A stretch of 52,048 nucleotides of DNA from Oscillospiraceae bacterium (GTDB lineage Bacteria; Bacillota; Clostridia; Oscillospirales; Oscillospiraceae), in NCBI GenBank assembly GCA_902795045.1, contig CADBJU010000016.1, forward strand, positions 1-52,048, given 5' to 3'. A program made the position numbers and the translations under genes. Shown in pieces: positions 14,223 through 22,826 of this stretch; positions within the stretch are counted from its first letter, which is position 1; each line of letters starts with the position of its first letter. The notes beneath the pieces were generated by a model. The model was not told the origin of the DNA and did no database searches. It saw only the letters and a program-made list of their open reading frames with translations.

Positions 14223-15433
14223 TCAGGCGTCCAGCAGGCAGGCCACGCCCGGCAGCTCCTTGCCTTCCAGGAACTCGAGGGAGGCGCCGCCGCCGGTGGA
14301 GATGTGGGTGATCTTGTCGGCAAAGCCGAGCTTCTCGACCGCCGCCGCGCTGTCGCCGCCGCCGACGATGGTGATGGCGCCGGACTCGGCCAGAGCCTTG
14401 GCCATGGCCTTGGTGCCGACGGCAAACTTCTCAAACTCGAACACGCCCATGGGTCCGTTCCACACGATGGTGCCGGCGCCACGGACAGCCGCGGAGAAGA
14501 GCTCGATGGTCTTGGGGCCGATGTCCATGCCCATGAGGTCGGCGGGGATGTCGCCCTCGACGAGGACGGGCTCCGCGTCGGCGGAGAACTCGGCAGCGCA
14601 CATGTTGTCGACGGGCAGCAGGAACTTGACGCCCTTGGCCTCGGCCTTGGCGATCATGTCCTTGGCGTAGTCGATGCGGTCGGCCTCCAGGAGAGACTTG
14701 CCGATCTCATAGCCCTGGGCCTTCTTGAAGGTGTAGGCCATGCCGCCGCCGATGATGATGGTGTCGGCCTTCTCGAGGAGGTTGTTGATGACGTTGATCT
14801 TGTCGGAGAGCCCATGACGTCGAGCTCCTTCTTGACGAGAAGGCCGGAGTAGGCAGGCAGGTAGGCCGCGACGCCGGCGGTGGAGGCGTGGGCTCTGTGC
14901 ACGGTGCCGAAGGCGTCGGACACGAAGATCTCGGCCATGTCGGCCAGGGCCTTGGCGAAGGCGGGGTCGTTCTTGGTCTCGCCCTTGGCAAAGCGGAGGT
15001 TCTCAAGGAGCAGGAGCTGGCCGGGCTGGAGCGCAGCGGCCTTGGCCTGGGCGTCGGGGCCGATGGTGTCGGCGGCGAAGATCACATCCATGCCCAGCAG
15101 CTCGCTCAGACGCTTGGCAACGGGGGCCAGGGTCAGCTTCTTGAGGGAGTTCTCCCACTCTTCCTTGGTGATGTCAGCCTCGTTCTTGCCCTTCTCGACC
15201 TGCTTTTTCACGTAGGCGTCGAAGGTGGCGACGGGCTTGCCGAGGTGGGAGCAGGCGATGACGGCCGCGCCCTGCTCGAGCAGGTACTTGATGGTGGGGA
15301 GCGCCGCGACGATACGCTTGTCGCTGGTGATCTCGCCGGTCTTCTTGTCCTGGGGAACGTTGAAGTCGCAGCGCAGCAGGACCTTTTTGCCTTTGACGTC
15401 GACATCGTAAACGGTTTTCTTGTTGTAATTCAT
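14223..15433 (-). pseudogene. pgk: Phosphoglycerate kinase interrupted by internal frameshifting deletion
   Basis: The reading frame from 15433 encodes a good Pgk N-domain: [10 protein letters not shown] near residue 19, then [18 protein letters not shown] and [14 protein letters not shown]. It is intact through ELDVMG at residue 208 (codon ending at 14810). The frame then shifts. The C-domain continues in another frame from [27 protein letters not shown] (14807) to 14223, with [17 protein letters not shown] and the [13 protein letters not shown] nucleotide loop. The ~19 residues normally between these parts, ending in GGAKV, are absent, which fits a ~55-nt deletion. As read, the product is non-functional. 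An assembly or sequencing artefact is a serious alternative because Pgk is central to glycolysis. trmL lies 20 nt upstream. Confidence 0.9.
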
Positions 15434-15453
15434 GCTGAATCCTCCTAAAAATA

Positions 15454-15945
15454 TTATTGGATGGAATCCGCCATGGAGCCCGTGTCGGCAAGACCGGGAA
15501 AGCCCTGCTGACGCAGCGCCTCATAGGCGAGAATTGCGACAGAGTTGGATAGGTTCAGGCTCCTCGCCTGACTGATCATCGGGATGCGGATGCATCTCTC
15601 GCGGTATTTCTCCCGCAGCCACTCCGGCAGGCCCGCGGTCTCCTTGCCGAACATCAGCGTCACATCCCCGGTGAAGTCCGCCTCGCAGTAGGCGCGTGGC
15701 GCTTTGGTCGTGGCGAGCCACAGGCCGCTGTCCCCGTTCTTTGCGAAGTAGTCATCCAGGTTTTCATACACGCTGATATCCACCAGATACCAGTAGTCCA
15801 GGCCGCAGCGCTTGACCGCCTTGTCGGAGATATCGAAGCCCAGGGGCTTGACAAGATGGAGCCGCGCCCCGGTTGCCGCGCACGTGCGTGCGATAGCCCC
15901 GGTGTTGTGCGGGATCTCCGGCTCGACAAGCACGATATTGAGCAT
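15454..15945 (-). CDS. trmL: tRNA (cytidine(34)-2'-O)-methyltransferase
   Basis: The 163-residue SPOUT protein starts [34 protein letters not shown], the TrmL/YibK signature. The knot motifs [14 protein letters not shown] and [23 protein letters not shown] follow. It methylates the wobble ribose of tRNA-Leu species as a dimer. The start at 15945 is set by an AGGAGAGGAC ribosome site just upstream and by the family N-terminus. It lies 20 nt before the pgk reading frame and is probably co-transcribed with it. Confidence 0.93.
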   Translation of the reverse strand: MLNIVLVEPEIPHNTGAIARTCAATGARLHLVKPLGFDISDKAVKRCGLDYWYLVDISVYENLDDYFAKNGDSGLWLATTKAPRAYCEADFTGDVTLMFGKETAGLPEWLREKYRERCIRIPMISQARSLNLSNSVAILAYEALRQQGFPGLADTGSMADSIQ

Positions 15946-16066
15946 GTCCTCTCCTCTTTCCTTCGGCGGCTGCAAGGTGAAAACGCATACCTCTCCCTTA
16001 TAATCGCTCCCATTTTAGCACAGAAATCAAAAAAATCATGCACAATTTTCTAAATTTTCAATCTTC

Positions 16067-16095
16067 TTGCAAACTGTACAAATACAGGCTATAAT
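16067..16095 (+). promoter_or_regulatory. Promoter upstream of the radical SAM gene
   Basis: TTGCAA, a 17-nt spacer and TATAAT form a near-consensus promoter. The implied leader of about 190 nt contains the family 1 repeat hairpin. Confidence 0.7.
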
Positions 16096-16151
16096 CATCC
16101 CCGGGAAAGGGCATGAAATTGTCATTTTGCATATTAGCCGCGCCTTCCCCG

Positions 16152-16230
16152 CGTCATTCCGGGCGGAGCGAAGAATCCCGTCCCTCATACAGGATACCGG
16201 AGGATCCTTCGCCTGCGGCTCAGGCTGGCA
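16152..16230. repeat. REP-like palindromic repeat, family 1, copy c
   Basis: GTCATTCCGGGCGGAGCGAAGAATCCC and GGATCCTTCGCCTGCGGCTCAGG are divergent arms of the same element seen at 9842 and 21976. It lies in the leader of the radical SAM gene. Confidence 0.7.
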
Positions 16231-16290
16231 TAGAAAGGCCGAAAATGTTATAAAAATACCGGCTCAAACGCACAGGAGAATTACAAAATC

Positions 16291-17238
16291 ATGGAAATAC
16301 GCTGTATGCTCTGTCCGCGCCGCTGTGAGGCCGTGCGCGGTGACGAAACACCGGGCGGGCTCTGCCGCTCTCCCCTGCTGCCCCGCATCGCCAGGGCGGC
16401 TCCGCATTATGGGGAGGAGCCGTGCATCGCCGGGCCGAACGGCACCGGGGCCGTGTTCTTCACCGGCTGCAATCTGCGCTGTGTTTTCTGCCAGAATATC
16501 GACATCTCGCGCGGCAAAGGCGGCGAGAGCGTCACGGTGCCGCAGCTGCGGGACATGCTGCTGCGCCTGCGTGACCAAGGCGTGGACAGCATCGACCTTG
16601 TGACGGGGGCGCATTATATCCCCGCCATTGCCGAGGCCCTGTCCGGGCTCAGTCTCGGCATCCCGGTGGTATGGAACAGCTCCGGCTATGAGAGCATCGA
16701 GAGCCTTCGGATGCTGGAAGGACTTGTGCAGGTCTATATGCCGGACTTTAAATATTTCGACCCGAAGGCCGCAAAGCGATACAGTGCGGCGGCAGATTAC
16801 CCGGAGGTCGCGGCGGCGGCGATCAAAGAGATGTACCGCCAGGTCGGGCCGTATGTACTGGATGAAAAGGGGCTTATGAAACGGGGTGTCCTGATCCGTC
16901 ACCTGATCCTCCCCGGGCGCACGGAGGACGCGCGGGACGTGATCGACTTTGCCGCCGACGAGTTTCCGCGGGGCAGCGTCCTGTTTTCGCTCATGAGCCA
17001 GTATACCCCCATGCCGGGGCTCGAGCGCTTCCCGGAGCTCAACGCGCGCGTCACGGCGGAGGAAAACCGGGAACTCATCCACTACATGCAGGTGCGGCAC
17101 CTCGACGGCTTCTGGCAGGAGCCCGACGCCGCGACAAAGGAGATGATCCCGGACTGGGATTTGACGGGGGTAAACTCTATAACCCTTGGCTCCCCCTCTG
17201 GGGGAGCTGTCACGGCACGTCCTCCGCACGCGCCGTGA
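16291..17238 (+). CDS. Radical SAM protein, PflA-like (COG1313/PflX type)
   Basis: The product is about 315 residues. An N-terminal Cys cluster (CMLCPRRC ... GLCRS, residues 5-30) is followed by the radical SAM motif GCNLRCVFCQN (C-x3-C-x2-C, ~residues 65-75). Its layout matches PflX-type pyruvate-formate-lyase-activating-enzyme relatives, which use SAM and a 4Fe-4S cluster to make a 5'-deoxyadenosyl radical. The target is unknown. The last ~15 residues (LGSPSGGAVTARPPHAP) are encoded by the palindromic repeat beginning at 17185, so the native C-terminus was probably replaced by repeat sequence. The start at 16291 has only a modest ribosome site (CAGGAG). Confidence 0.82.
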   Translation: MEIRCMLCPRRCEAVRGDETPGGLCRSPLLPRIARAAPHYGEEPCIAGPNGTGAVFFTGCNLRCVFCQNIDISRGKGGESVTVPQLRDMLLRLRDQGVDSIDLVTGAHYIPAIAEALSGLSLGIPVVWNSSGYESIESLRMLEGLVQVYMPDFKYFDPKAAKRYSAAADYPEVAAAAIKEMYRQVGPYVLDEKGLMKRGVLIRHLILPGRTEDARDVIDFAADEFPRGSVLFSLMSQYTPMPGLERFPELNARVTAEENRELIHYMQVRHLDGFWQEPDAATKEMIPDWDLTGVNSITLGSPSGGAVTARPPHAP

Positions 17239-17343
17239 CTGAGAGGGCTGTGCGTCTCTTTGCGCTGTCATTATAATCGGGAAGCCCTCTCCGTCACTTC
17301 GTGACACCTCCCCCATTTCGCCGCAAGCGGCTGGGGGGGGCAA
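17185..17343. repeat. Palindromic repeat, family 3 (CTTGGCTCCCCCT type), overlapping a gene end
   Basis: CTTGGCTCCCCCTCTGGGGGAG is a strong hairpin. It is followed by GTCACGGC ... GCCGTGAC and a second arm ending CTGGGGGGGGCAAG. It overlaps the 3' end of the radical SAM gene and runs to the promoter of the PAP2 gene. A 27-nt piece nearly identical except in the loop lies inside a coding sequence at 39272-39298, in inverted orientation. Confidence 0.75.
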
Positions 17344-17359
17344 GACCCTTACAAAAAGC

Positions 17360-17388
17360 TTGACAGCGTTTCTTTTGCCGCGCATAAT
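17360..17388 (+). promoter_or_regulatory. Promoter of the first PAP2 gene
   Basis: TTGACA, a 17-nt spacer and CATAAT end 30 nt before the TTG start. Confidence 0.75.
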
Positions 17389-17418
17389 GAATACAGATTA
17401 TGAATGGAGGGGTACACT

Positions 17419-18372
17419 TTGGATATCCAATACTTGCTCTGGCTGCAAAACTTCCGCAACAGCATCAACGACGCCTGGACGCCCTTTATGGAGTGGGTCT
17501 CCATGTTCGCCGTCACCTACCTGATCCTGCTCCCGGTATTTATCTACTGGAACTGGGACAAGCGCAAGGGGCTTTTCGCGCTGGTGTCCTATTATTTCTG
17601 CATGTTCTTCACCCCCATCATCAAGCTGACCGTCTGCGCCTACCGCCCCTGGATACGCGACAGCCGCATCGTGCCCGCGGGTGACTCCATCACCACCGCG
17701 ACGGGCTACTCCTTCCCCAGCGGCCACACCTCCACCGCGGGCCCGCTCTCGCTCGGCACGGCGGTGACCATCTGGGAGGACAAGCGCATGCGCTGGCTGT
17801 CCGTACTGCTGGTCTGCTTTGTATTCCTCACGGGCTTTTCCCGCAATTATCTCGGCGTACATACCCCGCAGGACGTGTTTGTCGGCATCTTCGAGAGCGT
17901 GCTGGGCGTGATCTTTGCCTGGAAGCTCTTCGAGTATCTGGACGTACACCCCGAGAAGGAGGACCTCTTCCTGCTGATCGGCTTTATCCTCTGCTGGGCG
18001 GGCATCGCCTACATCACCTTCAAGCCCTACCCCATGGACTACACCGCCGACGGCAAGCTGATCGTCGACCCGCAGAAGATGATGAACGACGGCTACGGCG
18101 ATATCGGCAAGGTGATCGGCTTCATCGTGGCCCGCTTTGTTGAAAAGCGCTGGATTCAGTTTAAGCCTCTCAAGGAGAGCGTCAAGAGCGTTGTGATCTG
18201 CATTGTCGGCCTCGTTCTCATGGTGCTGCTCAAGCAGTACGTCAGTCCCATCATGAAGGAATGGTTCGGCTCCCACTGGGGCAAGCTCATCTTCTCCGTG
18301 ATCTACACCTTCTACTACATTGCCCTCTTCCCGCTGGTGCTGAAGCTGGTCGGGAAGGCTGAGACGAATTAA
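17419..18372 (+). CDS. PAP2-family membrane phosphatase
   Basis: The 317-residue protein has the three phosphatase motifs: K-x6-RP (KLTVCAYRP), PSGHTSTAG with the catalytic His, and SRNYLGVHTPQD with the second His and Asp. About seven hydrophobic helices surround them. PAP2 enzymes remove phosphate from lipid phosphates such as phosphatidic acid or undecaprenyl pyrophosphate at the outer membrane face. The C-terminal ~150 residues (three or four more helices) exceed the minimal PAP2 domain. A TTG start at 17419, 6 nt after GGAGGGG, is preferred over the ATG at 17404, which overlaps that site. A related 317-residue protein is encoded at 47301-48254. Confidence 0.88.
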   Translation: MDIQYLLWLQNFRNSINDAWTPFMEWVSMFAVTYLILLPVFIYWNWDKRKGLFALVSYYFCMFFTPIIKLTVCAYRPWIRDSRIVPAGDSITTATGYSFPSGHTSTAGPLSLGTAVTIWEDKRMRWLSVLLVCFVFLTGFSRNYLGVHTPQDVFVGIFESVLGVIFAWKLFEYLDVHPEKEDLFLLIGFILCWAGIAYITFKPYPMDYTADGKLIVDPQKMMNDGYGDIGKVIGFIVARFVEKRWIQFKPLKESVKSVVICIVGLVLMVLLKQYVSPIMKEWFGSHWGKLIFSVIYTFYYIALFPLVLKLVGKAETN

Positions 18373-18409
18373 TTCAATCATTCCAACAAAATAAAAAGGA
18401 GTGTTCACC

Positions 18410-19426
18410 ATGAATTATAACGAAATCCTCGCAGCAGCAAAGGATCAGGTCGGCCCGTACTGCAAGGCGTGTCCCGTCTGCAACGGCAGGGCCTGCGGCA
18501 ACGCCATGCCCGGCCCCGGCTGCAAATACCCCGGCAGCACCGCCGCGCGCAACTTCGACAAGTGGCAGGAGATCTGCGTGAACATGGACACGCTCTGCCC
18601 CAACGCCGACCCGGACGTGCGCTTTGAGATGTTCGGCGTGGAGTTCACCGCTCCCATCTTCGCCGCTCCCCTCGGCGCCATCGACCTGCACTACGGCCCC
18701 AAGTACAAGGATCCCGAGTACAACGAGATTCTGATCCGTGCCTGCGCCGATTACGGCGTCATGGCCCTCACCGGCGACGGCGTGGACCCCAACATCATGC
18801 TCCGCTCCGTGGAGGACATGAAGAAGGTGGACGGCATGGGCTGCCCGGTCATCAAGCCTTGGAACAAGGAGGCCGTTTTCGCAAAGCTTGACGTTTTGAA
18901 CGAGGCGAAGATCTTCTGCGCGGGCATGGATGTCGACGGCGCGGGCCTGCCCTTCCTCAAGGCCATGAACCCCAACGCGGGCAGCAAGTCCGTCGATGAG
19001 ATGCGGGAGATCATCGAATACGCCGACATGCCCTTCATCGTCAAGGGCATCATGACCGCCCGCGGCGCGGAGAAGGCCGTCGAAGCCGGGGCCGCCGCGA
19101 TTGTTGTCTCGAACCACGGCGGGCGCGTTCAGGGCGGTGTGCCCGCAACTGCGGAGGTCCTGCCCGAGATCGTCGAGGCCGTCAAGGGCGAGACCGTCAT
19201 CCTCGTTGACGGCGGCATCCGCTCCGGCGTGGACGTGTTCCGGGCCATCGCGCTGGGCGCGGACGCGGTGCTCATCGGCAGACCCATTCTCCCCATGATC
19301 TATGGCGCGGGCGCGGAGGGCTTCAAGGTCTATATGGACAAGATCGTCTCGGAGCTCAAGTCCACCATGACCATGTGCGGCGCGGCCACCCTCGCGGACA
19401 TCACTCTCGACAAGGTGCGGCTGTGA
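18410..19426 (+). CDS. Alpha-hydroxy-acid oxidase/dehydrogenase-like FMN protein
   Basis: The 338-residue protein has a Cys-rich N-terminus (YCKACPVCNGRACGNAMPGPGC) followed by an FMN TIM barrel. FAAPLGAIDLHYG, then FIVKGIMTARGAEKAVEAGAAAIVVSNHGGR and LVDGGIRSGVDVFRAIALGADAVLIGRP, are the substrate and flavin sites of lactate/glycolate oxidase relatives. The Lys of IVKG and the His of SNHGGR are the usual catalytic pair. The N-terminal Cys cluster is typical of a Clostridia subgroup and might hold an Fe-S centre. The substrate is not assigned. The ATG at 18410 follows AAAAGGAG by 8 nt. The stop codon overlaps the next gene start (GTGA). Confidence 0.87.
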   Translation: MNYNEILAAAKDQVGPYCKACPVCNGRACGNAMPGPGCKYPGSTAARNFDKWQEICVNMDTLCPNADPDVRFEMFGVEFTAPIFAAPLGAIDLHYGPKYKDPEYNEILIRACADYGVMALTGDGVDPNIMLRSVEDMKKVDGMGCPVIKPWNKEAVFAKLDVLNEAKIFCAGMDVDGAGLPFLKAMNPNAGSKSVDEMREIIEYADMPFIVKGIMTARGAEKAVEAGAAAIVVSNHGGRVQGGVPATAEVLPEIVEAVKGETVILVDGGIRSGVDVFRAIALGADAVLIGRPILPMIYGAGAEGFKVYMDKIVSELKSTMTMCGAATLADITLDKVRL

Positions 19427-19902
19427 GAAACACCACCCTCGTCCACCTCGAGCGCGGCGGGAAGTATCTGATGCTCCACCGGGTCAAGAAAGAACATGAC
19501 GAAAACCACGACAAGTGGGTGGGCATCGGCGGCAAGTTTGAGCCCGGCGAGAGCCCCGAGGACTGTGCCCTGCGCGAGGTGCGTGAGGAAACCGGTCTCA
19601 CCATGCGCTCCTGGTCCTATCGCGGCATCGTCACTTTCGTCTCCGACGAGTGGGGCACCGAGTATATGCACCTGTTCCACTCCTCGGACTTTGAAGGTAC
19701 GGTAAAGGACTGCGACGAAGGTGTGCTCGAATGGGTGGACAAGCATGCGCTTTATGATCTCCCCATCTGGGAGGGTGACAAGATCTTCCTCCGCCTGCTG
19801 GACACCGACCGCCCCTTCTTCTCCCTCAAGCTCCGCTATCTGGGCGACAGGCTCGCGGAGGCGGTGCTGGACGGGAAAGCGCTGCCGGTGGAAAATCCGT
19901 AA
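19423..19902 (+). CDS. NUDIX hydrolase (8-oxo-dGTP diphosphatase-like)
   Basis: The 159-residue protein contains a complete NUDIX box, GGKFEPGESPEDCALREVREETGL, near residues 36-59, with all the conserved Glu and Arg residues. The opening RNTTLVHLERGGKYLMLHRVKKEHD and the W after it match the MutT/8-oxo-dGTPase branch found in Bacillota. It would hydrolyse an oxidised or other nucleoside diphosphate derivative. The GTG start overlaps the stop of the preceding FMN enzyme in a GTGA arrangement, so the two are translationally coupled. Confidence 0.88.
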   Translation: MRNTTLVHLERGGKYLMLHRVKKEHDENHDKWVGIGGKFEPGESPEDCALREVREETGLTMRSWSYRGIVTFVSDEWGTEYMHLFHSSDFEGTVKDCDEGVLEWVDKHALYDLPIWEGDKIFLRLLDTDRPFFSLKLRYLGDRLAEAVLDGKALPVENP

Positions 19903-19930
19903 AATCTCCTGAAGCTTTATAAAAAATCCG

Positions 19931-19959
19931 TTGTCTCTGGCAAACAGCTATGATATAAT
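19931..19959 (+). promoter_or_regulatory. Promoter of the phosphoglucomutase gene
   Basis: TTGTCT, a 17-nt spacer and TATAAT end 54 nt before the ATG. Confidence 0.75.
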
Positions 19960-20013
19960 TTCTTTCAGCGAAGCTTATTCGGTTAATATATCGCAATCGA
20001 GAGGAGACAATAC

Positions 20014-21696
20014 ATGTACAAAGAAGAATTTGAACGCTGGCTGCATTTCAATCTGGAGGACCCCGACCTTCTGCCCGAGCTCATGAAGGTCAAGGACAAT
20101 GACGACGAGATCAAGGACCGCTTTGCCGTGTCCCTCAAATTCGGCACCGCCGGTCTTCGCGGCACGCTCGGCGCGGGCACCAACCGCATGAACATCTGGG
20201 TCGTGCGTCAGGCCACCCAGGGTCTTGCCAACTGGGTTCTCACCCAGGGCGGCAATCAGACCGTCGCCATCTCCTACGACAGCCGCCTCAAGAGCGACGT
20301 GTTCTCCAAGGAAGCCGCCGGCGTTCTCGCAGCCAACGGCATCAACGTGCGCATTTACGACGCGCTTATGCCCGTGCCCGCTTTGTCCTTCGCCACCCGC
20401 TACTATCACTGCAACGCGGGCATCATGGTCACCGCCTCCCACAACCCTGCCAAGTATAACGGCTACAAGGCCTACGGCCCCGACGGCTGCCAGATGACCG
20501 ATGACGCCGCCGCCATCGTCTATGACGAGATCCAGAAGACCGACGTGCTCACCGGCGCAAAGCGCATGTCCTTTGCCGAGGGCGTGGAAAAGGGCCTCAT
20601 CAAGTTTGTCGGCGACGACTGCAAGAAGGCCTTCTATGAAGCTGTCGAAGCCTGCCAGGTCCGTCCGGGCCTTGCCAGGACCGCGGGCCTCAAGCTGGTC
20701 TACTCCCCCCTCAACGGCACCGGCCTTGTCCCTGTCACCCATGTTCTGAGCGACATCGGCATCACCGACATCACCATCGTGCCCGAGCAGGAGTACCCCA
20801 ACGGCTACTTCACCACCGCTCCCTACCCCAACCCCGAAATCTTCGAGGCCCTCAAGTACGGCCTGGAGCTTGCCAAGGAGACGGGCGCGGACCTCATGCT
20901 CGCCACCGACCCCGACGCCGACCGCGTGGGTATCGCCATGCGCTGCCCGGACGGCAGCTACGAGCTGGTCTCCGGCAACGAGATGGGTGTGCTGCTGCTC
21001 GACTATATCTGCGCAGGCCGCATCGAGCAGGGCACCATGCCCGAAAAGCCCGTGGCCGTCATGTCCCTGGTCTCCACGCCCCTGGCCGACGCCGTGGCGG
21101 AGCACTACGGCGTGGAGCTGCGCCATGTGCTGACCGGCTTCAAGTGGATCGGCGATCAGATCGCCCAGCTCGAGGCCGCCGGTGAGGTCGAGCGCTTCAT
21201 CTTCGGCTTTGAGGAAAGCTACGGCTACCTCGCCGGCCCCTATGTGCGCGACAAGGACGCGGTCGTCGCCTCCATGCTCATCTGCGAGATGGCCGCCTAC
21301 TACCGCTCCATCGGCTCCTCCATCAAGCAGCGCCTTGAGGAGATCTATGCCCAGTACGGCCGCTACCTCAACAAGGTGGACTCCTTCGAGTTCCCGGGCC
21401 TGAGCGGCATGGACAAGATGTCCTCCATCATGGCGAGCCTGCGCCAGAACCCGCCCACCCATATCGCCGGCATCAAGATCGTCAAGGCCATCGACTTCAC
21501 GAGACCCGATCTCACCGGCCTGCCGAAGGCCAACGTTTTGATCTACAAGCTGGAGGACGGCTCCACCGTCATCGTGCGCCCCTCCGGTACCGAGCCCAAG
21601 ATCAAGACCTACTTCACCACCATGGGCAAGAACCTTACCGAGTCCAGTGACAAGAAGTCCCTGCTGGCCAAAGCCATCAAGCCCTTCCTGAGCTGA
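20014..21696 (+). CDS. pgcA: Alpha-phosphoglucomutase / phosphosugar mutase
   Basis: The 560-residue alpha-D-phosphohexomutase has all four signatures. TASHNPAKYNGYKAYG (~residues 145-160) holds the phosphoserine. DPDADRVGIA (~305) is the metal loop. GFEESYGYLAG (~405) binds the sugar. RPSGTEPKIKTYF (~528) binds phosphate. Length and order match Bacillota PgcA, which interconverts glucose 1- and 6-phosphate and supplies UDP-glucose synthesis. It is monocistronic, with its own promoter and a strong terminator. The AGAGGAG site lies 8 nt upstream of the ATG. Confidence 0.94.
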   Translation: MYKEEFERWLHFNLEDPDLLPELMKVKDNDDEIKDRFAVSLKFGTAGLRGTLGAGTNRMNIWVVRQATQGLANWVLTQGGNQTVAISYDSRLKSDVFSKEAAGVLAANGINVRIYDALMPVPALSFATRYYHCNAGIMVTASHNPAKYNGYKAYGPDGCQMTDDAAAIVYDEIQKTDVLTGAKRMSFAEGVEKGLIKFVGDDCKKAFYEAVEACQVRPGLARTAGLKLVYSPLNGTGLVPVTHVLSDIGITDITIVPEQEYPNGYFTTAPYPNPEIFEALKYGLELAKETGADLMLATDPDADRVGIAMRCPDGSYELVSGNEMGVLLLDYICAGRIEQGTMPEKPVAVMSLVSTPLADAVAEHYGVELRHVLTGFKWIGDQIAQLEAAGEVERFIFGFEESYGYLAGPYVRDKDAVVASMLICEMAAYYRSIGSSIKQRLEEIYAQYGRYLNKVDSFEFPGLSGMDKMSSIMASLRQNPPTHIAGIKIVKAIDFTRPDLTGLPKANVLIYKLEDGSTVIVRPSGTEPKIKTYFTTMGKNLTESSDKKSLLAKAIKPFLS

Positions 21697-21714
21697 GAAA
21701 CAAACGCATAAACT

Positions 21715-21752
21715 ACAGCTCCCGGCACGCGATGTGCCGGGAGCTGTTCTTG
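21715..21752 (+). terminator. Terminator of pgcA
   Basis: CAGCTCCCGGCAC, a 5-nt loop and GTGCCGGGAGCTG are followed by TTCTTGT. Confidence 0.8.
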
Positions 21753-21783
21753 TCCGGTTTTAATTCCATATACGGCAACGGGC

Positions 21784-21912
21784 TGTTACGGCCCGATACG
21801 GCCCGTTACGGCCCGTTACCATCTACATCTACATCTACATCTACATTTACATCTACATTTACATTTACATCTACAACTACATCCGCATCCGCATCTCCAT
21901 CTATATCTACAT
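21784..21912. repeat. Simple-sequence tract: GTTACGGCCC tandem then ATCTAC/ATTTAC hexamers
   Basis: Four imperfect copies of a 10-nt unit (GTTACGGCCC) are followed from 21821 by about fifteen degenerate hexamers (ATCTAC, ATTTAC, ATCCGC). The tract can be read as a Ser-Thr-Phe repeat in one frame, but there is no ribosome site, so I treat it as non-coding. Confidence 0.8.
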
Positions 21913-21975
21913 CCCCAGTTACAGTGGGAGAGGGATACAAGGGGGAGGGGGAGCCGGGCAACGTCATTTAGTTAC

Positions 21976-22059
21976 TGTCATTCTGAGGAGCGCGGCGACG
22001 AAGAATCCCGTATCTATTGAAAACAACCAAAAGATCCTTCGCTGACGCTCAGGATGACA
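21976..22059. repeat. REP-like palindromic repeat, family 1, copy b
   Basis: TGTCATTCTGAGGAGCGCGG and AAGATCCTTCGCTGACGCTCAGGATGACA are the two arms. It lies 27 nt past the end of the convergent phosphoesterase gene. Confidence 0.8.
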
Positions 22060-22085
22060 GCTAAAGATTAAGGCAATACAAGATA

Positions 22086-22700
22086 CTACGGCTGGCGGCT
22101 CACTTTCCCGTCGGGGATCTCAATGATGCAGTAATCGTACGCGTTGATGACCGTGGTGTCGCCGTACGTGCAGCGCTGGGGGATGTTGGCGCCGTAGTCG
22201 CGGTGGACGTGGCCGTGGATGAAGTAACGCGGGTGCCAGCGGTCAAGCAGGCGCCGGAAGCAGTTGAAGCCCCGGTGGGGCAGATCGTCCAGATCGTTCA
22301 GCCCGTGAAGCGGCGCGTGCGTCAGCAGGATGTCAAAGCCCTTCGAGCGCCTGAGTGGGATCCCCAGGCGAAAAAGCCGCCGCTTCATCTCCCGCTCGGT
22401 GTACATGTACTTCCCGTCCCGGTACTTGTAAGACCCGCCGAGCCCCACGATGCGCAGGCCCTTGCAGGTATAGACCTTGTCGTCCACGCACACGCAGCCG
22501 CCCGGCTCCCGGCTGTAGCGATCATCGTGGTTGCCGTGCACGTACAGCACCGGGCAGTTCGCCATGGTGACCAGAAACTCCAGGTATTCCGGGTGCAGAT
22601 CGCCGCAGGAGAGGATCAGGTCAAAGCCTTCCAGTCTCCCGGGCCGATAGTATTCATAAAAGCGCTTTGACTCCACATCCGAAACAGCCAGGATCTTCAT
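22086..22700 (-). CDS. Calcineurin-like metallophosphoesterase
   Basis: The 204-residue protein has the metallophosphoesterase motifs in order: AVSDVES (D-x-[HE] variant, residue ~7), SCGDLHPEY (GD), YVHGNHDDR (GNHD, ~residues 53-60), LLTHAPLHG and FIHGHVHRDYG. These bind two metal ions. The first motif reads DVE instead of the usual DxH, a change seen in some relatives but able to alter metal binding. The substrate is unknown, perhaps a cyclic or phosphodiester nucleotide. It is a single minus-strand gene. Confidence 0.88.
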   Translation of the reverse strand: MKILAVSDVESKRFYEYYRPGRLEGFDLILSCGDLHPEYLEFLVTMANCPVLYVHGNHDDRYSREPGGCVCVDDKVYTCKGLRIVGLGGSYKYRDGKYMYTEREMKRRLFRLGIPLRRSKGFDILLTHAPLHGLNDLDDLPHRGFNCFRRLLDRWHPRYFIHGHVHRDYGANIPQRCTYGDTTVINAYDYCIIEIPDGKVSRQP

Positions 22701-22732
22701 AGGCAGTATACCTCTGCTGCACCGTCCCCTAT

Positions 22733-22760
22733 AAGATTCTTCGCTTTGCTCAGAATGACA
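22733..22760. repeat. Half copy of family 1 repeat
   Basis: AAGATTCTTCGCTTTGCTCAGAATGACA is one arm of the element; no second arm is adjacent. Confidence 0.6.
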
Positions 22761-22826
22761 GGATAAGACGGATTATTTCAGAAAATTGTACTTTCTGAAA
22801 CCAACCTTGTCAATTGGCAGAGTGCC

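Larger units (their letters stand above)
15946..16290. other. Divergent intergenic region between trmL and the radical SAM gene
   Basis: It contains a plus-strand promoter at 16067-16095 and a family 1 repeat at 16152-16230, and no coding sequence that I can support. Confidence 0.5.

Noticed and set aside
21784-21912. CRISPR array
   Set aside because: The units are contiguous 6- and 10-nt repeats without spacers, and no cas gene is present.
21732-21971. Ser-Thr-Phe repeat peptide of 79 residues after pgcA
   Set aside because: It is read from a terminator and a microsatellite and has no plausible ribosome site.
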